From assembly GCF_022758145.1 (NCBI RefSeq), contig NZ_JAJVDH010000005.1, positions 124,001 through 188,000 of the forward strand: DNA of 64,000 nucleotides, given 5' to 3'. Below, one piece after another: positions 10,357-19,657 of this stretch; the first letter of the stretch is position 1, and each line of letters opens with the position of its first letter. This stretch comes from Pontibacter vulgaris (lineage in GTDB: Bacteria; Bacteroidota; Bacteroidia; Cytophagales; Hymenobacteraceae). Position numbers and translations under genes: made by a program. The notes under the pieces are model-generated. The model worked only from the letters and a program-made list of their open reading frames with translations. It did not search any database and was not told where the DNA came from.

Positions 10357-12030
10357 ATGTCATTAAATCTGACTCAAAAACATCAAAATATTATCGACAC
10401 GGCAGTTAAGGCGTTGCATGAGCGTACGTTTTTTTCGCATTATCCTGAAAATCCTACACCGGAAATTTACGGTGAAACAGCTGATAAGGACGGCCGTGAA
10501 AAGTATAAGAATTACCTGAATAATAATTTTAACGAGCTACTGCAGGAAAACCCTGTAAAGTGGGTAGGGCAGGAAGAATCGCCGTACGAGCAGCAACCGC
10601 TCGGCATAAAATATCCATACTTTGAAGTAGATACATTGGTAAGCCGTGCCGAAGAAGCTTACCACCAGTGGCGCAAAGTAAAGCCTTCCTATCGTGCAGC
10701 TATATTGGTAGAGTCGCTGGAGCGTTTGCGCAACCGATTCTTCGATATTGCCTATGCTACCATGCACACAACCGGCCAGGCGTATATGATGTCGTTCCAG
10801 GCATCGGGCCCGCACGCAGCTGATCGTGCTTTGGAAGCCATTGCATCTGGTTACGAAGAGCAGACACGTTTTCCGGAAGCTACCGAGTGGGAAAAACCTA
10901 TGGGCAAGTATAACCTGAAGCTGAGCAAAACCTGGAAAGCCGTACCAAAAGGGGTGGCACTGGTAATTGGCTGCTCTACCTTCCCAACCTGGAACACCGT
11001 GCCGGGTATGTATGCGAGCCTTGTTACCGGTAACCCAGTTATCATTAAACCGCATCCGAAAGCTGTATTGCCAATTGCTATAGTTGTAGCCGAAGTACAG
11101 AAAGTACTGGCTGAAAATGGCCTTAACCCTAACATTTGCCAGCTTGCCGTAGATGCCGAAGACCACCTTATAACGAAAGAACTGGCCGAGCACCCAAGTA
11201 TAAAACTGATAGATTATACCGGAGGCACTGAGTTTGGTAATTATGTAGAGAGCCTGAAAGGCAAAACCGTATTTACTGAAAAAACAGGTGTTAACTCCAT
11301 CATTATAGATTCGGTAGATGACCTGGATAAAGTGGTGCAGAACCTGGCGTTTTCGGTGAGTTTATACTCTGGACAGATGTGTACTGCGCCACAGAACTTC
11401 TTTATACCGGAAGGCGGCATAAAAGTAGGCGGCGAAACAGTACCTTACCAGGAAGTAGTGCAGAAACTGGCAGATGCTGTTAGTGGCCTTGTTAACAACC
11501 CGAAAGCAGCTCCGCACATATTGGGTGCTATCCAGAACCCGGCTACACTGGAGCGCGTGAAAGAAGCTTCTTCTGTTAAAGGCAAGCCTGTACTTACAAC
11601 CTGCGATTTCACCAACCCGATGTTTGCCAATGCGCGTACCTGCACGCCGGTAATTTATGAAGTAGATGCTACGGAAAAGGAAAGCTACAGCCGCGAACTT
11701 TTCGGCCCGGTTATGCTCATCATCAAAACCAAGGATACAAACCAGTCGGTAGAACTGGCCAAGGAAATGGCAATGAACTATGGTGCCATCTCATGCGGTG
11801 CTTATACCACTGATCCGGTTGTGAAAGAGCACATAATGGATGAGATGAGCCTAGCCGGAACGCCGGTAAGCTTTAACCTGACGGGTGGTATTTATGTGAA
11901 CCAGAATGCCAGCTTCTCAGATTTCCACGTTACAGGCGGCAACCCTGCTGGTAATGCTTCTTTTACCAACCCTGAGTTTGTGATCAAGCGCTTTACCTGG
12001 GTAGGTTTCAGAGAGCCTGTGGTTGGCTAA
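10357..12030 (+). CDS. paaN: PaaN-type aldehyde dehydrogenase (phenylacetate degradation)
   Basis: A 557-aa aldehyde-dehydrogenase superfamily protein resembling PaaN, proposed to act in aerobic phenylacetyl-CoA ring-cleavage catabolism. The nucleophile Cys342 is in SGQMCTAPQNF, the general-base Glu region is TGGTEFGNYV/KTVFTEKTG, and the cofactor loop is around IGCSTFPTWNTVPGM. The N-terminal extension beginning MSLNLTQKHQN is typical of the PaaN branch rather than PaaZ. No other paa genes lie in the window, so its pathway context is not confirmed; a generic semialdehyde dehydrogenase remains possible. Confidence 0.78.
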   Translation: MSLNLTQKHQNIIDTAVKALHERTFFSHYPENPTPEIYGETADKDGREKYKNYLNNNFNELLQENPVKWVGQEESPYEQQPLGIKYPYFEVDTLVSRAEEAYHQWRKVKPSYRAAILVESLERLRNRFFDIAYATMHTTGQAYMMSFQASGPHAADRALEAIASGYEEQTRFPEATEWEKPMGKYNLKLSKTWKAVPKGVALVIGCSTFPTWNTVPGMYASLVTGNPVIIKPHPKAVLPIAIVVAEVQKVLAENGLNPNICQLAVDAEDHLITKELAEHPSIKLIDYTGGTEFGNYVESLKGKTVFTEKTGVNSIIIDSVDDLDKVVQNLAFSVSLYSGQMCTAPQNFFIPEGGIKVGGETVPYQEVVQKLADAVSGLVNNPKAAPHILGAIQNPATLERVKEASSVKGKPVLTTCDFTNPMFANARTCTPVIYEVDATEKESYSRELFGPVMLIIKTKDTNQSVELAKEMAMNYGAISCGAYTTDPVVKEHIMDEMSLAGTPVSFNLTGGIYVNQNASFSDFHVTGGNPAGNASFTNPEFVIKRFTWVGFREPVVG

Positions 12031-12048
12031 GTATAAATTGTAAAGTAT

Positions 12049-12082
12049 AAAAAAGCCCGGCAAATTAATTTGCCGGGCTTTT
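12049..12082. terminator. bidirectional hairpin terminator
   Basis: AAAGCCCGGCAAA pairs with TTTGCCGGGCTTT around a TTAA loop. It sits between the convergent paaN and a small coiled-coil protein gene. Confidence 0.85.
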
Positions 12083-12094
12083 TGCTTTTAGCTT

Positions 12095-12391
12095 TTAGCT
12101 GAAGAGTTTATTCAGATCGTTTTTCAGGTTGTCCAGCCCATCCTTTAATTCCTGCCATTTGCTATGCGTATCTTCCGCATCTCCCAGTTTGTTGGCAATT
12201 AGGTGGCGTTTGGCCTCCAGGGCTGCAATATGCTCGTGGTAAGTATGGTTAGAATCGGCCGCGGTGGCATTTACTTTTGCCCGAAGGGTTTTTATCTTGC
12301 TATCCAGCTCTTCAAGGCTTTTCTGGATTTCCGCCCGCGACAGATTATCAGGTGCACGCATATTTTCAGGTTTCAGGTGATATGTATCCAT
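12095..12391 (-). CDS. small coiled-coil protein, function unknown
   Basis: I do not recognise a family. The 98-aa product is strongly helical: residues about 20-98 show leucine/isoleucine heptads (IQKSLEELDSKIKTLRAKV, then HEHIAALEAKRHLIANKLG). There is no signal peptide or membrane segment. The predicted hairpin of two helices separated near residue 48 suggests a small cytoplasmic helical oligomer. It is divergent from the iron-receptor gene, with the promoter region of that receptor between them. Confidence 0.65.
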   Translation of the reverse strand: MDTYHLKPENMRAPDNLSRAEIQKSLEELDSKIKTLRAKVNATAADSNHTYHEHIAALEAKRHLIANKLGDAEDTHSKWQELKDGLDNLKNDLNKLFS

Positions 12392-12509
12392 AGTTGTTCA
12401 GTCTGGTTCTATTAATTCGATACTGAATTCATATCTCTAAATACTCTAAAACTTAAAAAAAGATGTTTACCCAGGCTCCCGGACAATTCTTATAGTTGAG
12501 TTTTTAATT

Positions 12510-12528
12510 ATTTAGAAAAAATCTAAAT
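12510..12528. promoter_or_regulatory. operator-like palindrome 1 (upstream of -33)
   Basis: A perfect 7-bp inverted repeat, ATTTAGA-N5-TCTAAAT, immediately upstream of the receptor promoter. The shape resembles DtxR/IdeR- or Fur-type metal operators (inference). Confidence 0.55.
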
Positions 12529-12534
12529 AGATGT

Positions 12535-12564
12535 TTTGACTTATAAGATTGCTTCTTACTTTTG
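12535..12564 (+). promoter_or_regulatory. promoter of TonB-dependent receptor gene
   Basis: TTTG at 12535-12538, 18-bp spacer, perfect -7 box TACTTTTG at 12557-12564. It is sandwiched exactly between the two palindromes. Confidence 0.6.
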
Positions 12565-12569
12565 CGCAT

Positions 12570-12588
12570 ATTTAGAATTAATCCAAAT
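12570..12588. promoter_or_regulatory. operator-like palindrome 2 (at the expected start site)
   Basis: ATTTAGA-N5-TCCAAAT, differing by one arm base from palindrome 1 and exactly 60 bp downstream of it. It covers the expected transcription start and ends 4 bp before the chosen ATG. Confidence 0.55.
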
Positions 12589-12592
12589 AAAA

Positions 12593-14944
12593 ATGCGCCC
12601 CTTTCTTACTGTATTAGTAACTATAATTTTAACAGCACAAACTGCCTTCAGCCAGAACCTTGGCCGTATTGAGGGCAGAATTGTGTCGGAACGCAACGAG
12701 CCGTTAGCCGGTATAAGCGTAGCATTGGAAGGCACCAGCCAGGGTACTACAACCGACGAAGAAGGTAAGTATGTGATCAGAACAGTGGCGCCGGGTACCT
12801 ACACATTGGTTGCAAACAGTTTGGGCTTTGTAACTACCAAACGCCAGGTAGAGGTGAAGTCAGGCTCTACCGCTACAGTATACTTGCTGCTGCCATCATC
12901 GGCTACAACTTTGAACGAGGTGGAAGTTACAGCCAGCCACAGCGGCGAGTTTGTACAGCCTATCGGTTCTACAGCTACCAAAATGGAAGCTCCGTTAAAG
13001 TCTGTTCCCCAATCGGTGCAGATTATTTCGCGCCGTGCTTTAGACCAGATGCAGGTAGTACGCCTTGACGATGCCATGCGTAACGTGAGTGGTGTTACGA
13101 TGGAAACAGGCTTTGGCGGCCGTACCGATATCTTCCAGGTGCGTGGTTTCAGAACCAGTACTGAAAGTATATTTAAAAACGGTTTCCGTAACAGCGTGCG
13201 TACCTTCCGCGAAACGGCTAACATACAGCAGATCGAAGTAATGAAAGGCCCTGCTTCGGTGCTTTACGGGGTGAGCGATCCGGGTGGTATGGTCAATATC
13301 ACAACTAAAAAACCTACAGCTTATACTTTCCAGGATGTGCAGTTAACTGCCAATAGCTTTGGCCAGATCCGTCCTGCTATTGATCTGGGCGGTGCATTTA
13401 ACAAGAGAAGAACATTCAAGTATAGATTGAACGCCGTGTATGAAAAAGGCGATACTTACCGCGACTTTGTAAGCACAGAACGCATTTTTGTAGCACCGGC
13501 ATTTACGTATGACTTCTCAGACAAAACTTCGCTTACTGTAGAAGCCGAATACCTGGACCATGACCAGGCATCGGACCGTGGTATTGTTGCCTTTAATAAA
13601 GTAATTGCCAATGTGCCAGCTAGCCGCTCTATCGGTGAGCCCGATAACAAAGGCAAACACCAGAACCGCCTGGTACAGTACAACCTGCAGCACCGCTTCA
13701 ACGATATTTTCAGCTTGCGCCACGCTTCTAACTTTAACTATTCTTCCGAAGACAGAACGGTAGTAGAATTAGCAGGCATACTTAAAGGCAGCAACTCTAA
13801 AGTTACGCGCCGCATACAAGACCAGTATAACTTCGAGCGCAACTTTGCTACACAGAATGAATTATACGCTACGTTTAATACAGGCACTTTCTTAGAACAT
13901 AAAACGGTAGTAGGGGTGGAGGTAGCCAGATCTATGTTTGATATCTGGTATAACCGTGTTAACTATGATACTCTGGATGTATTTAATCCACAATACAGCC
14001 GCCTGCCAAAGCCATATGATAAGTTAGCCTTCGGCGATGATTACCGCGACAACACAACACTTTACGGTTTTTATGTGCAGGATTTCCTTTCTGTTAATCA
14101 GCGCCTGAAATTATTGTTAGGTGCCCGCTATGATGTGTGGGACCTGGAAAGAACCGGTTTGGTTAAGAACGCAGCTAAGACTTTCTCTACACAAGTTACA
14201 AAACAACCGAACCGCGTTCTAAATCCGCGAGTGGGCGTGCTTTACGAAGTATACGGGCCTGTATCGGTATATGGAAACTGGTCAAGAGGCTTTCAGCCGG
14301 AAGTGGGCAGCGTGCTGAATGCAGATGGCGTTACAACTAGTCCGCTTGACCCGGTAACATCTGATTTGTTTGAAAGCGGTACCAAAATTGGTTTGCTCCA
14401 GGATAAGATCAACTTTAAGGCTGCTTACTTCAATATTACCCGCAGCAACGTGCCACTCACAAACCCTGAAAACGCGAACTACCTGATACAGGTAGGCGAG
14501 GTGCGCAGCGAAGGTGTAGAAACAGATATTACAGGAGAAGTTCTGCATGGCCTGAACGTGATAGCTACTTATAGTTATACCGATGCCCGGATAACAGAAG
14601 ATACAAACGAAAACAATATTGGTGTAGCCTTCAGAGGAGTAAGCAAGCACAGCGGTAGCCTTTGGACTACCTATGAATTACAGAGCGGTTTACTGAAAGG
14701 CCTTGGTTTTGGAGGCGGTTTCACGAGTTTCGGTGATCGTCCGGTTGATGCAGCTGATAGCTTCAGATTGCCGGGTTATACCCGCTACGATGCCACTGTT
14801 TTCTACGACTCCAAGCGTTTTCATGCAGCTATTAACTTGAAGAACCTGGCCGATATCAAGTATTATGACGGTTCACAATCTGCGACAGCTATTATGCCAG
14901 GTGCGCCGCGTTCTGTGCAGGGTACAGTTGGTGTTAGGTTCTAA
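12593..14944 (+). CDS. TonB-dependent siderophore receptor
   Basis: An outer-membrane importer, probably for a ferric siderophore. I chose the ATG at 12593 because the signal peptide (MRPFLTVLVTIILTAQTAFS) begins there; an upstream in-frame ATG at 12536 lies inside the promoter. Domain order: carboxypeptidase-like regulatory domain (GRIEGRIVSERNEPLAGISV, about 24-105), plug domain (SVPQSVQIISRRALDQM; RGFRTSTESIFKNGF; VMKGPASVLYGVSDPGG) and 22-strand barrel with C-terminal aromatic (GTVGVRF). The mature length is usual for the FhuA/FpvA group. It precedes a PepSY membrane protein by 72 bp, and two palindromes flank its promoter. Confidence 0.92.
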   Translation: MRPFLTVLVTIILTAQTAFSQNLGRIEGRIVSERNEPLAGISVALEGTSQGTTTDEEGKYVIRTVAPGTYTLVANSLGFVTTKRQVEVKSGSTATVYLLLPSSATTLNEVEVTASHSGEFVQPIGSTATKMEAPLKSVPQSVQIISRRALDQMQVVRLDDAMRNVSGVTMETGFGGRTDIFQVRGFRTSTESIFKNGFRNSVRTFRETANIQQIEVMKGPASVLYGVSDPGGMVNITTKKPTAYTFQDVQLTANSFGQIRPAIDLGGAFNKRRTFKYRLNAVYEKGDTYRDFVSTERIFVAPAFTYDFSDKTSLTVEAEYLDHDQASDRGIVAFNKVIANVPASRSIGEPDNKGKHQNRLVQYNLQHRFNDIFSLRHASNFNYSSEDRTVVELAGILKGSNSKVTRRIQDQYNFERNFATQNELYATFNTGTFLEHKTVVGVEVARSMFDIWYNRVNYDTLDVFNPQYSRLPKPYDKLAFGDDYRDNTTLYGFYVQDFLSVNQRLKLLLGARYDVWDLERTGLVKNAAKTFSTQVTKQPNRVLNPRVGVLYEVYGPVSVYGNWSRGFQPEVGSVLNADGVTTSPLDPVTSDLFESGTKIGLLQDKINFKAAYFNITRSNVPLTNPENANYLIQVGEVRSEGVETDITGEVLHGLNVIATYSYTDARITEDTNENNIGVAFRGVSKHSGSLWTTYELQSGLLKGLGFGGGFTSFGDRPVDAADSFRLPGYTRYDATVFYDSKRFHAAINLKNLADIKYYDGSQSATAIMPGAPRSVQGTVGVRF

Positions 14945-14975
14945 ATTAAATTCTTTAGTTTTGCTTTATACTTGC

Positions 14976-14996
14976 GGCGCAGCTTTTAGCTGTGCC
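14976..14996 (+). promoter_or_regulatory. intercistronic hairpin
   Basis: GGCGCAGCT pairs with AGCTGTGCC (one G-U pair) around a TTT loop, then a T-rich run. It lies between the receptor and the PepSY gene and could attenuate or stabilise the upstream transcript. Confidence 0.45.
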
Positions 14997-15016
14997 GTTG
15001 GTTTTTCCTGGTAACC

Positions 15017-16141
15017 ATGCGCAAATTAATTCTTCAGTTACATTTATGGGTTGGCCTTATAACAGGTGCTGTGCTGGCGGTGCAGGGTTTAACCGGCTCT
15101 GTCTACGTTTTTCAGCCGGAGCTTACCGCTATACTTTACAGCGAATTATACCAAAGCGCAGAACCGGTTACAAAACCTGTTGATCCAAAGGTAATTGTAA
15201 GAACAGCCGAAGAACAATTTGACGGCCATATAACGAACATGCTTTTCCCGTTGCGCGAGCTGGAGAACTACATTGTAAAAGTAAAGGGCCACAAGGAGTG
15301 GCATTTTTACGATGCAGCTACCGGCAAATACCTGGGAAGTATGGAAAAACGCCGTGGCGTGCTCGATACGGTACTGGAGGTGCATCGCGAACTTACACTC
15401 GGCGAAATTGGCTCTACTATAACAGGACTGTGCGCGCTGTTATTAGCCGTAGTCCTGGTATCATCGGGTTTATACTTGTGGTGGCCACGTAAAAAACGCA
15501 GGCTAAAAGATGGGTTAAAGTTTAAGAAAAATGCCTCTGCCAAACGCCGCATCTGGGATACCCATACTGTATTCGGAATATACTTTAGTGTGCCGCTTTT
15601 TTTTGCTGCGCTTACGGGTGTATACTTTGCCTTTTCGGAGCAGGTACAAACTGTTGTTGATTTTGTAACGCTGGCCAAAGAGCCGACTCCTGACCCCGAA
15701 AAGCTGCAATCGGTTTATCAGGCAAATGCACAGCCGCTCTCAATTTTCCAGGCGCTCGACCTGATGGAAGACCCTGCTTACAAAGGCTATTACAAGCGCA
15801 ACCTGAATATGCCAAAAGATAGTGTGGGGTTTGTTTACTTCTCTCTTACTAACGCAAACGATGTCGATGCCGGTCCGGAATACCGTCCGCAGGTTTACCT
15901 TGACCAATATACCGGACACTCGATTTATACTTATAACCCCCAAAAAACAACAACCGGCAGGCAACTTACCCGTAATTGGTTTGTGCCAATACATTTTGGC
16001 GAAGTAGGCGGTAACCTGACCAGGGTGCTCTGGTTTTTACTGGGCCTGATGCCGGCTATACTTTGGTGCACCGGTATTATAATGTGGCAGAACAGAAGAA
16101 AGAAAAGCAAACGAAAATTACACGTAAATAAAATTGTATAG
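15017..16141 (+). CDS. PepSY-associated TM protein (PiuB-like)
   Basis: An inner-membrane protein of 374 aa with the four-helix PepSY_TM layout: TM1 about 10-32 (LWVGLITGAVLAVQGLTGSV), a periplasmic PepSY-like region, TM2 about 137-157 (GLCALLLAVVLVSSGLYLWW), TM3 about 185-205 (VFGIYFSVPLFFAALTGVYF) and a C-terminal TM near 335-355. Members of this family usually accompany ferric-siderophore receptors and are thought to reduce or release iron in the periplasm. The position just after the TonB receptor supports a shared iron-responsive operon. Confidence 0.85.
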   Translation: MRKLILQLHLWVGLITGAVLAVQGLTGSVYVFQPELTAILYSELYQSAEPVTKPVDPKVIVRTAEEQFDGHITNMLFPLRELENYIVKVKGHKEWHFYDAATGKYLGSMEKRRGVLDTVLEVHRELTLGEIGSTITGLCALLLAVVLVSSGLYLWWPRKKRRLKDGLKFKKNASAKRRIWDTHTVFGIYFSVPLFFAALTGVYFAFSEQVQTVVDFVTLAKEPTPDPEKLQSVYQANAQPLSIFQALDLMEDPAYKGYYKRNLNMPKDSVGFVYFSLTNANDVDAGPEYRPQVYLDQYTGHSIYTYNPQKTTTGRQLTRNWFVPIHFGEVGGNLTRVLWFLLGLMPAILWCTGIIMWQNRRKKSKRKLHVNKIV

Positions 16142-16384
16142 CACAAGTTAGCCGCTTCAGGTTTTGTTTAAGCAATAGGTAAGTTTAAAATTCTTTCTTG
16201 TTAACTTTCCGGCATAATAAAGGGCTATAAGATATTAATTTCAGCAATTTTAAGGCTACACAAGAAGTATAATTTTTGATTTATTGTTAAACAATTTGGA
16301 TATTTGTAAACACAAACAAATGTTAGTATAGCTCCGTTGTTTTGTGGATACTACTACATTTGATTATTGCCTGATATATAGCGG

Positions 16385-16819
16385 ATGGATAATTACAACA
16401 ATGCTTTAGACCTCGTGATGTTGGTTGATGATGACTCGACAACCAATTACCTGAACGAGCGCTTGCTAAATGAGATGAATGTGGCAAAGCAGATTCTGGT
16501 AATGCAGAACGGAAAAGAGGCGATTGATTATCTGGTGAAAGCAGGTACTGCCACTGAAGATGCACCTAAATTTCCTGACCTGATTTTCCTAGATATTAAG
16601 ATGCCGGTAATGGATGGGTTCTCTTTTTTAGAAGAATACCAGAAGCGTGGTTTAGATTCAGGCGATCATGTTATTATTCTGATGCTAACTTCTTCAGCAA
16701 GCTTTTATGATCTGGAGAGGCTGAAGACGTTTCAGAAAGTAAAGAAGCATTTTGCCAAAGCACTTACGAGGCACGATGTTCGTGAGATAATGAGGGAATA
16801 TTTCTCGAATAAGAACTAG
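16385..16819 (+). CDS. single-domain response regulator
   Basis: A stand-alone receiver domain of 144 aa with no output domain. The acidic pocket is DDD at 15-17, the phospho-acceptor is Asp70 (FLDIKMPVMDG), the switch Thr is near residue 102 (MLTSSA) and the conserved Lys is Lys125, followed by Ala rather than the usual Pro. Such regulators act by protein contact. A perfect -7 box TACATTTG lies at 16355-16362. It converges on the histidine kinase of the stressosome-like operon, a plausible but unproven partner. Confidence 0.9.
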   Translation: MDNYNNALDLVMLVDDDSTTNYLNERLLNEMNVAKQILVMQNGKEAIDYLVKAGTATEDAPKFPDLIFLDIKMPVMDGFSFLEEYQKRGLDSGDHVIILMLTSSASFYDLERLKTFQKVKKHFAKALTRHDVREIMREYFSNKN

Positions 16820-16824
16820 CGATA

Positions 16825-16858
16825 AAATAAAAAAGGGCTGCCATGGCAGCCCTTTTTT
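16825..16858. terminator. bidirectional hairpin terminator
   Basis: AAAAAAGGGCTGC pairs with GCAGCCCTTTTTT around a CATG loop, between the convergent response regulator and histidine kinase. Confidence 0.85.
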
Positions 16859-18215
16859 ATTGAAGCTCTTCTGCTACCAGATCTTCTACTGGCCAGGTAA
16901 AAGAAAACCTGCACCCCCGCCCCTGTGATTCTACCCAGATATTGCCGCCTTTTTCTGTCACAATCTTTTTCACAATTGACAAACCAAGACCAGTACTGTC
17001 AGAGCGGCCATAGTTAGCTCCCCTGTCAAACATTTCAAAAATATTTGCCTGGTAATCAGTTGGGATGCCGGGCCCGTTATCCTGTACTATAAATAACAAC
17101 CTGTCCGGGTGTTTTTCGAACATTATATTAATTTCTCCCTCGTCAGGCTTGTCGTTATACTTTATGGCATTTACAAGCAGGTTACTGAAAACCTGGTGCA
17201 GGTTTATTTCCTGGGTAAATAGCTCCGGTAAGTCGGGCTGTATGCTTATCTTAAAACTATCAGGTACTTGCAGCGAGTTAATTACCTGTTTTACCAGCGT
17301 TGCTACATCTACAAAAACCTTCTCAATTTTAGCATACCCTGCCAGAGAGTAAGAAAGTATACCTGTAATCAGGCTTTCCATCTTCTGTGTCTGGTCGCGT
17401 AGTATGGGCAAAAGGGTAGCAACATCTGCATAGTTTTGGGATTCTATACTTGATTCAAGAGCATCTGTCAGGCCATTGATGTTTTGTAGCGGCGAGCGTA
17501 GATCGTGGGATACGGTGTGCGCAAAAGCATCGAGGTTATCATTTATCTTCTGCAGTAATTTGTTTTTTCTGTCGCGTTCTACCAGCAGCTCGTTAATCTC
17601 GTTGTTAGATTGCTGCAACTGCGTGTTCAGCCTCCTGATTTCCAGTAAGCGTTGCTCTGCTTCTAGGTTTCGGATACGAAGTTGTTCCAGAATCTCCAGC
17701 AGGTGTATATTCTGCTTTTTAATTTCGGCGTAAGGCGATATGCTTACCTCCTGGTTAAACTCTATTGCCCATTGGTCCAGTAAAGCTTTTGTTATGCCTG
17801 GTGCCTGAGATGGTATTTTGCGGCGGAGAATTACTTTGGTGCCCTTATCAGCTTCAGATTCAATACTAAACTGGTCTACCAGTTTACGGGCGTTAAATAT
17901 ACCGCTGCCCCGGCTTCCGCTTTTTAAATTAATTGCCTGGCTTAGTATATAATCGATATTGCCAATACCACGGCCTCTGTCTGCCACTAAAGCCTCCAGG
18001 TAATTAAGGCCTGCATCCTCTACCAGGTTAAACTGTATAAAACCGCTGCCAACATACTCCACCACATTCCTGCAAATCTCTGAAACGGCTGTTGCAAATT
18101 TCGTCTGGTTAGCTATAGCTATACCTAATCTTTCCGAAAGCTGCATGGCTCTTTTGTAAGCCAGTACTATATCAAGCTCGTTTGCAACATTAAACTTAAG
18201 AATCTGACGGAACAT
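16857..18215 (-). CDS. hybrid-input histidine kinase with N-terminal RsbT/W-like ATPase domain
   Basis: Two ATPase-fold domains flank a dimerisation domain in 452 aa. Residues about 1-135 look like an anti-sigma/RsbT GHKL domain (SEICRNVVEYVG N-box; ADRGRGIGN; GSRGSGIFNARKLVDQF). A coiled coil follows (about 165-225), then HisKA with His237 in HTVSHDLRSPLQ, and a canonical HATPase_c (NAIKYND; DNGPGIP; GLGLSIVKKIV). There is no membrane segment, so it is cytoplasmic. It is the last gene of the Rsb operon, 4 bp after the phosphatase, suggesting that it couples stressosome state to two-component output. Confidence 0.88.
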   Translation of the reverse strand: MFRQILKFNVANELDIVLAYKRAMQLSERLGIAIANQTKFATAVSEICRNVVEYVGSGFIQFNLVEDAGLNYLEALVADRGRGIGNIDYILSQAINLKSGSRGSGIFNARKLVDQFSIESEADKGTKVILRRKIPSQAPGITKALLDQWAIEFNQEVSISPYAEIKKQNIHLLEILEQLRIRNLEAEQRLLEIRRLNTQLQQSNNEINELLVERDRKNKLLQKINDNLDAFAHTVSHDLRSPLQNINGLTDALESSIESQNYADVATLLPILRDQTQKMESLITGILSYSLAGYAKIEKVFVDVATLVKQVINSLQVPDSFKISIQPDLPELFTQEINLHQVFSNLLVNAIKYNDKPDEGEINIMFEKHPDRLLFIVQDNGPGIPTDYQANIFEMFDRGANYGRSDSTGLGLSIVKKIVTEKGGNIWVESQGRGCRFSFTWPVEDLVAEELQ

Positions 18216-18219
18216 GAGG

Positions 18220-19254
18220 CTATACTTTTGCTTTACAAACTACAACTAAGGTGTCATCCGTATGTCGGCTGAAATCACGGTAGAGTACAGCTGCAACAAT
18301 AATGGCGTGGTGTCGGTTCAGGTTTGGATATTTACTCAGATCCCACCTTGATTTAAGGCCATCTGAATGCAGGATCAGGGTTTTAGAGCGTGCCCACTCC
18401 AGGTGCTGGTTATTAAGCGTAGTAGGTATGTTATGGCCTAATATACCGTTATAAGAAATAATGTTTTTGTAAGGAGGGCTGTTGGTTATATAATCCCCGT
18501 TGTAAAGTTTACCGGCAATATTACCTACACCGCAATATGAAATCCTTTCCGGGGAAATAGCTGCTGCAAAACCAACTGCTCCGCGGGTGCGCTTAATGGC
18601 CTGGTGCAGTTCGCGCAGCGTTAGCACCGGCTCTGTTTCAGGAGCCTGCTCAAAGTAATGGCAGGCCGCTGCAGATGCTTCGCTGGCATTGCTGCCATGG
18701 CCAAGCCCATCGAGTGCAAGCAAGTATACTTTATTGTTATGGGTTTTAAATGTAAAGCCATCTCCACATACTGTTTCGTGGGGCTTGGGTACCATAACAC
18801 AGCCAATTTCTATCGACCTCAGTGAAGGATCGGGTGTAGCAGTGGGTGTTGATTTTTTTACCTGTGCAAGTATAATGGTGCCTAAACCCGGGTGGGAGTA
18901 AATATCGAAAAGGTCTGACTGCCTTTTTATAGCTCCCAGCCCTTCGCCGGCAGAGCCAAAAGTAGTAACGCCATCCTGCATCATACGGGCAGCATCGCTC
19001 ATTCCCGGCCCCGAATCAAGGCATAATATCTCTAATGTATGTACAGGCTTGCCAATTGGTTTTACCAGCAACTCGCCTCCCTCAGGAGAGAATTTTGCCA
19101 GGTTAGTGAGCATCTCTGATACAATGATATTTATCTTGCCTGTTTCTCCTTCTGAAAAACCAAAGCTTTCGGCCAGGCGGGTAATATCACGTTTTGTTAT
19201 ACTTGCAAAGCTTCTGTCGGGTACTAAGAAACTGTGGTGGTGTTTAACGGCCAT
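18220..19254 (-). CDS. ATPase-PP2C fusion, RsbX-like SpoIIE-type phosphatase
   Basis: 344 aa. Residues about 1-130 form a GHKL anti-sigma-like ATPase domain (SEMLTNLAKF N-box; LDSGPGMSD). Residues about 145-344 form a PP2C/SpoIIE-type phosphatase (GDGFTFK; LLALDGLGHGSNASEAS; ILHSDGLKSRWD) with the metal-binding aspartates in GDG, DGLGHG and SDGL. In stressosome operons RsbX dephosphorylates RsbR and RsbS and resets the complex. Fusion to an N-terminal ATPase domain is a common Bacteroidota/proteobacterial variant. It overlaps rsbT by 11 bp. Confidence 0.87.
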   Translation of the reverse strand: MAVKHHHSFLVPDRSFASITKRDITRLAESFGFSEGETGKINIIVSEMLTNLAKFSPEGGELLVKPIGKPVHTLEILCLDSGPGMSDAARMMQDGVTTFGSAGEGLGAIKRQSDLFDIYSHPGLGTIILAQVKKSTPTATPDPSLRSIEIGCVMVPKPHETVCGDGFTFKTHNNKVYLLALDGLGHGSNASEASAAACHYFEQAPETEPVLTLRELHQAIKRTRGAVGFAAAISPERISYCGVGNIAGKLYNGDYITNSPPYKNIISYNGILGHNIPTTLNNQHLEWARSKTLILHSDGLKSRWDLSKYPNLNRHHAIIVAAVLYRDFSRHTDDTLVVVCKAKV

Positions 19255-19657
19255 TCTTCCAATGAATTATCATAACGGTAGTGCCCTGGCCCGGTGCGCT
19301 TTTGATGTCAAACTCATTTACAAGCCTTTTGGTGCCGGGTAAGCCCAGCCCCAGGCTCCTGCCGGTAGAAAAACCATCCTGCATGGCTTGTTTAACATCT
19401 GCAATACCTGGCCCCTCATCTACGAAAGTTAGTCTTACGCCTGATTGGGCACTTTTGCTGATAATTTCTAAAATAACTTTTCCGCCATTCGCGTAGCGAA
19501 GCATGTTACGAACAAGCTCGCTGGCTGCGGTAATAAGTTTGGTCTGGTTAACCAAACTCATTCCAATCTTCACGGCTAATTCGCGTACTCTGTTTCTGAA
19601 CGGTACTACATCCTGTTCCCGCAAAATTTGCATCGTGTCCTTAGTCAGTACGATCAT
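19244..19657 (-). CDS. rsbT: RsbT-like anti-sigma-factor-type serine kinase
   Basis: A 137-aa GHKL kinase. The N-box is ELVRNMLRYANG, G1 is VDEGPGI and G2 is the glycine-rich SLGLGLPGTKRLVNEF. In the Bacillus stressosome, RsbT phosphorylates RsbS and RsbR and then leaves to activate a downstream partner. Its position between the RsbS-like and RsbX-like genes, overlapping both (17 and 11 bp), supports the RsbT assignment over RsbW. No RsbU or sigma-B is visible in the window, so the downstream target is open. Confidence 0.87.
   Translation of the reverse strand: MIVLTKDTMQILREQDVVPFRNRVRELAVKIGMSLVNQTKLITAASELVRNMLRYANGGKVILEIISKSAQSGVRLTFVDEGPGIADVKQAMQDGFSTGRSLGLGLPGTKRLVNEFDIKSAPGQGTTVMIIHWKNGR

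Noticed and set aside
10537..11193. Long minus-strand ORFs inside paaN and acn
   Set aside because: Antisense to strongly supported genes and lacking domain-like sequence.
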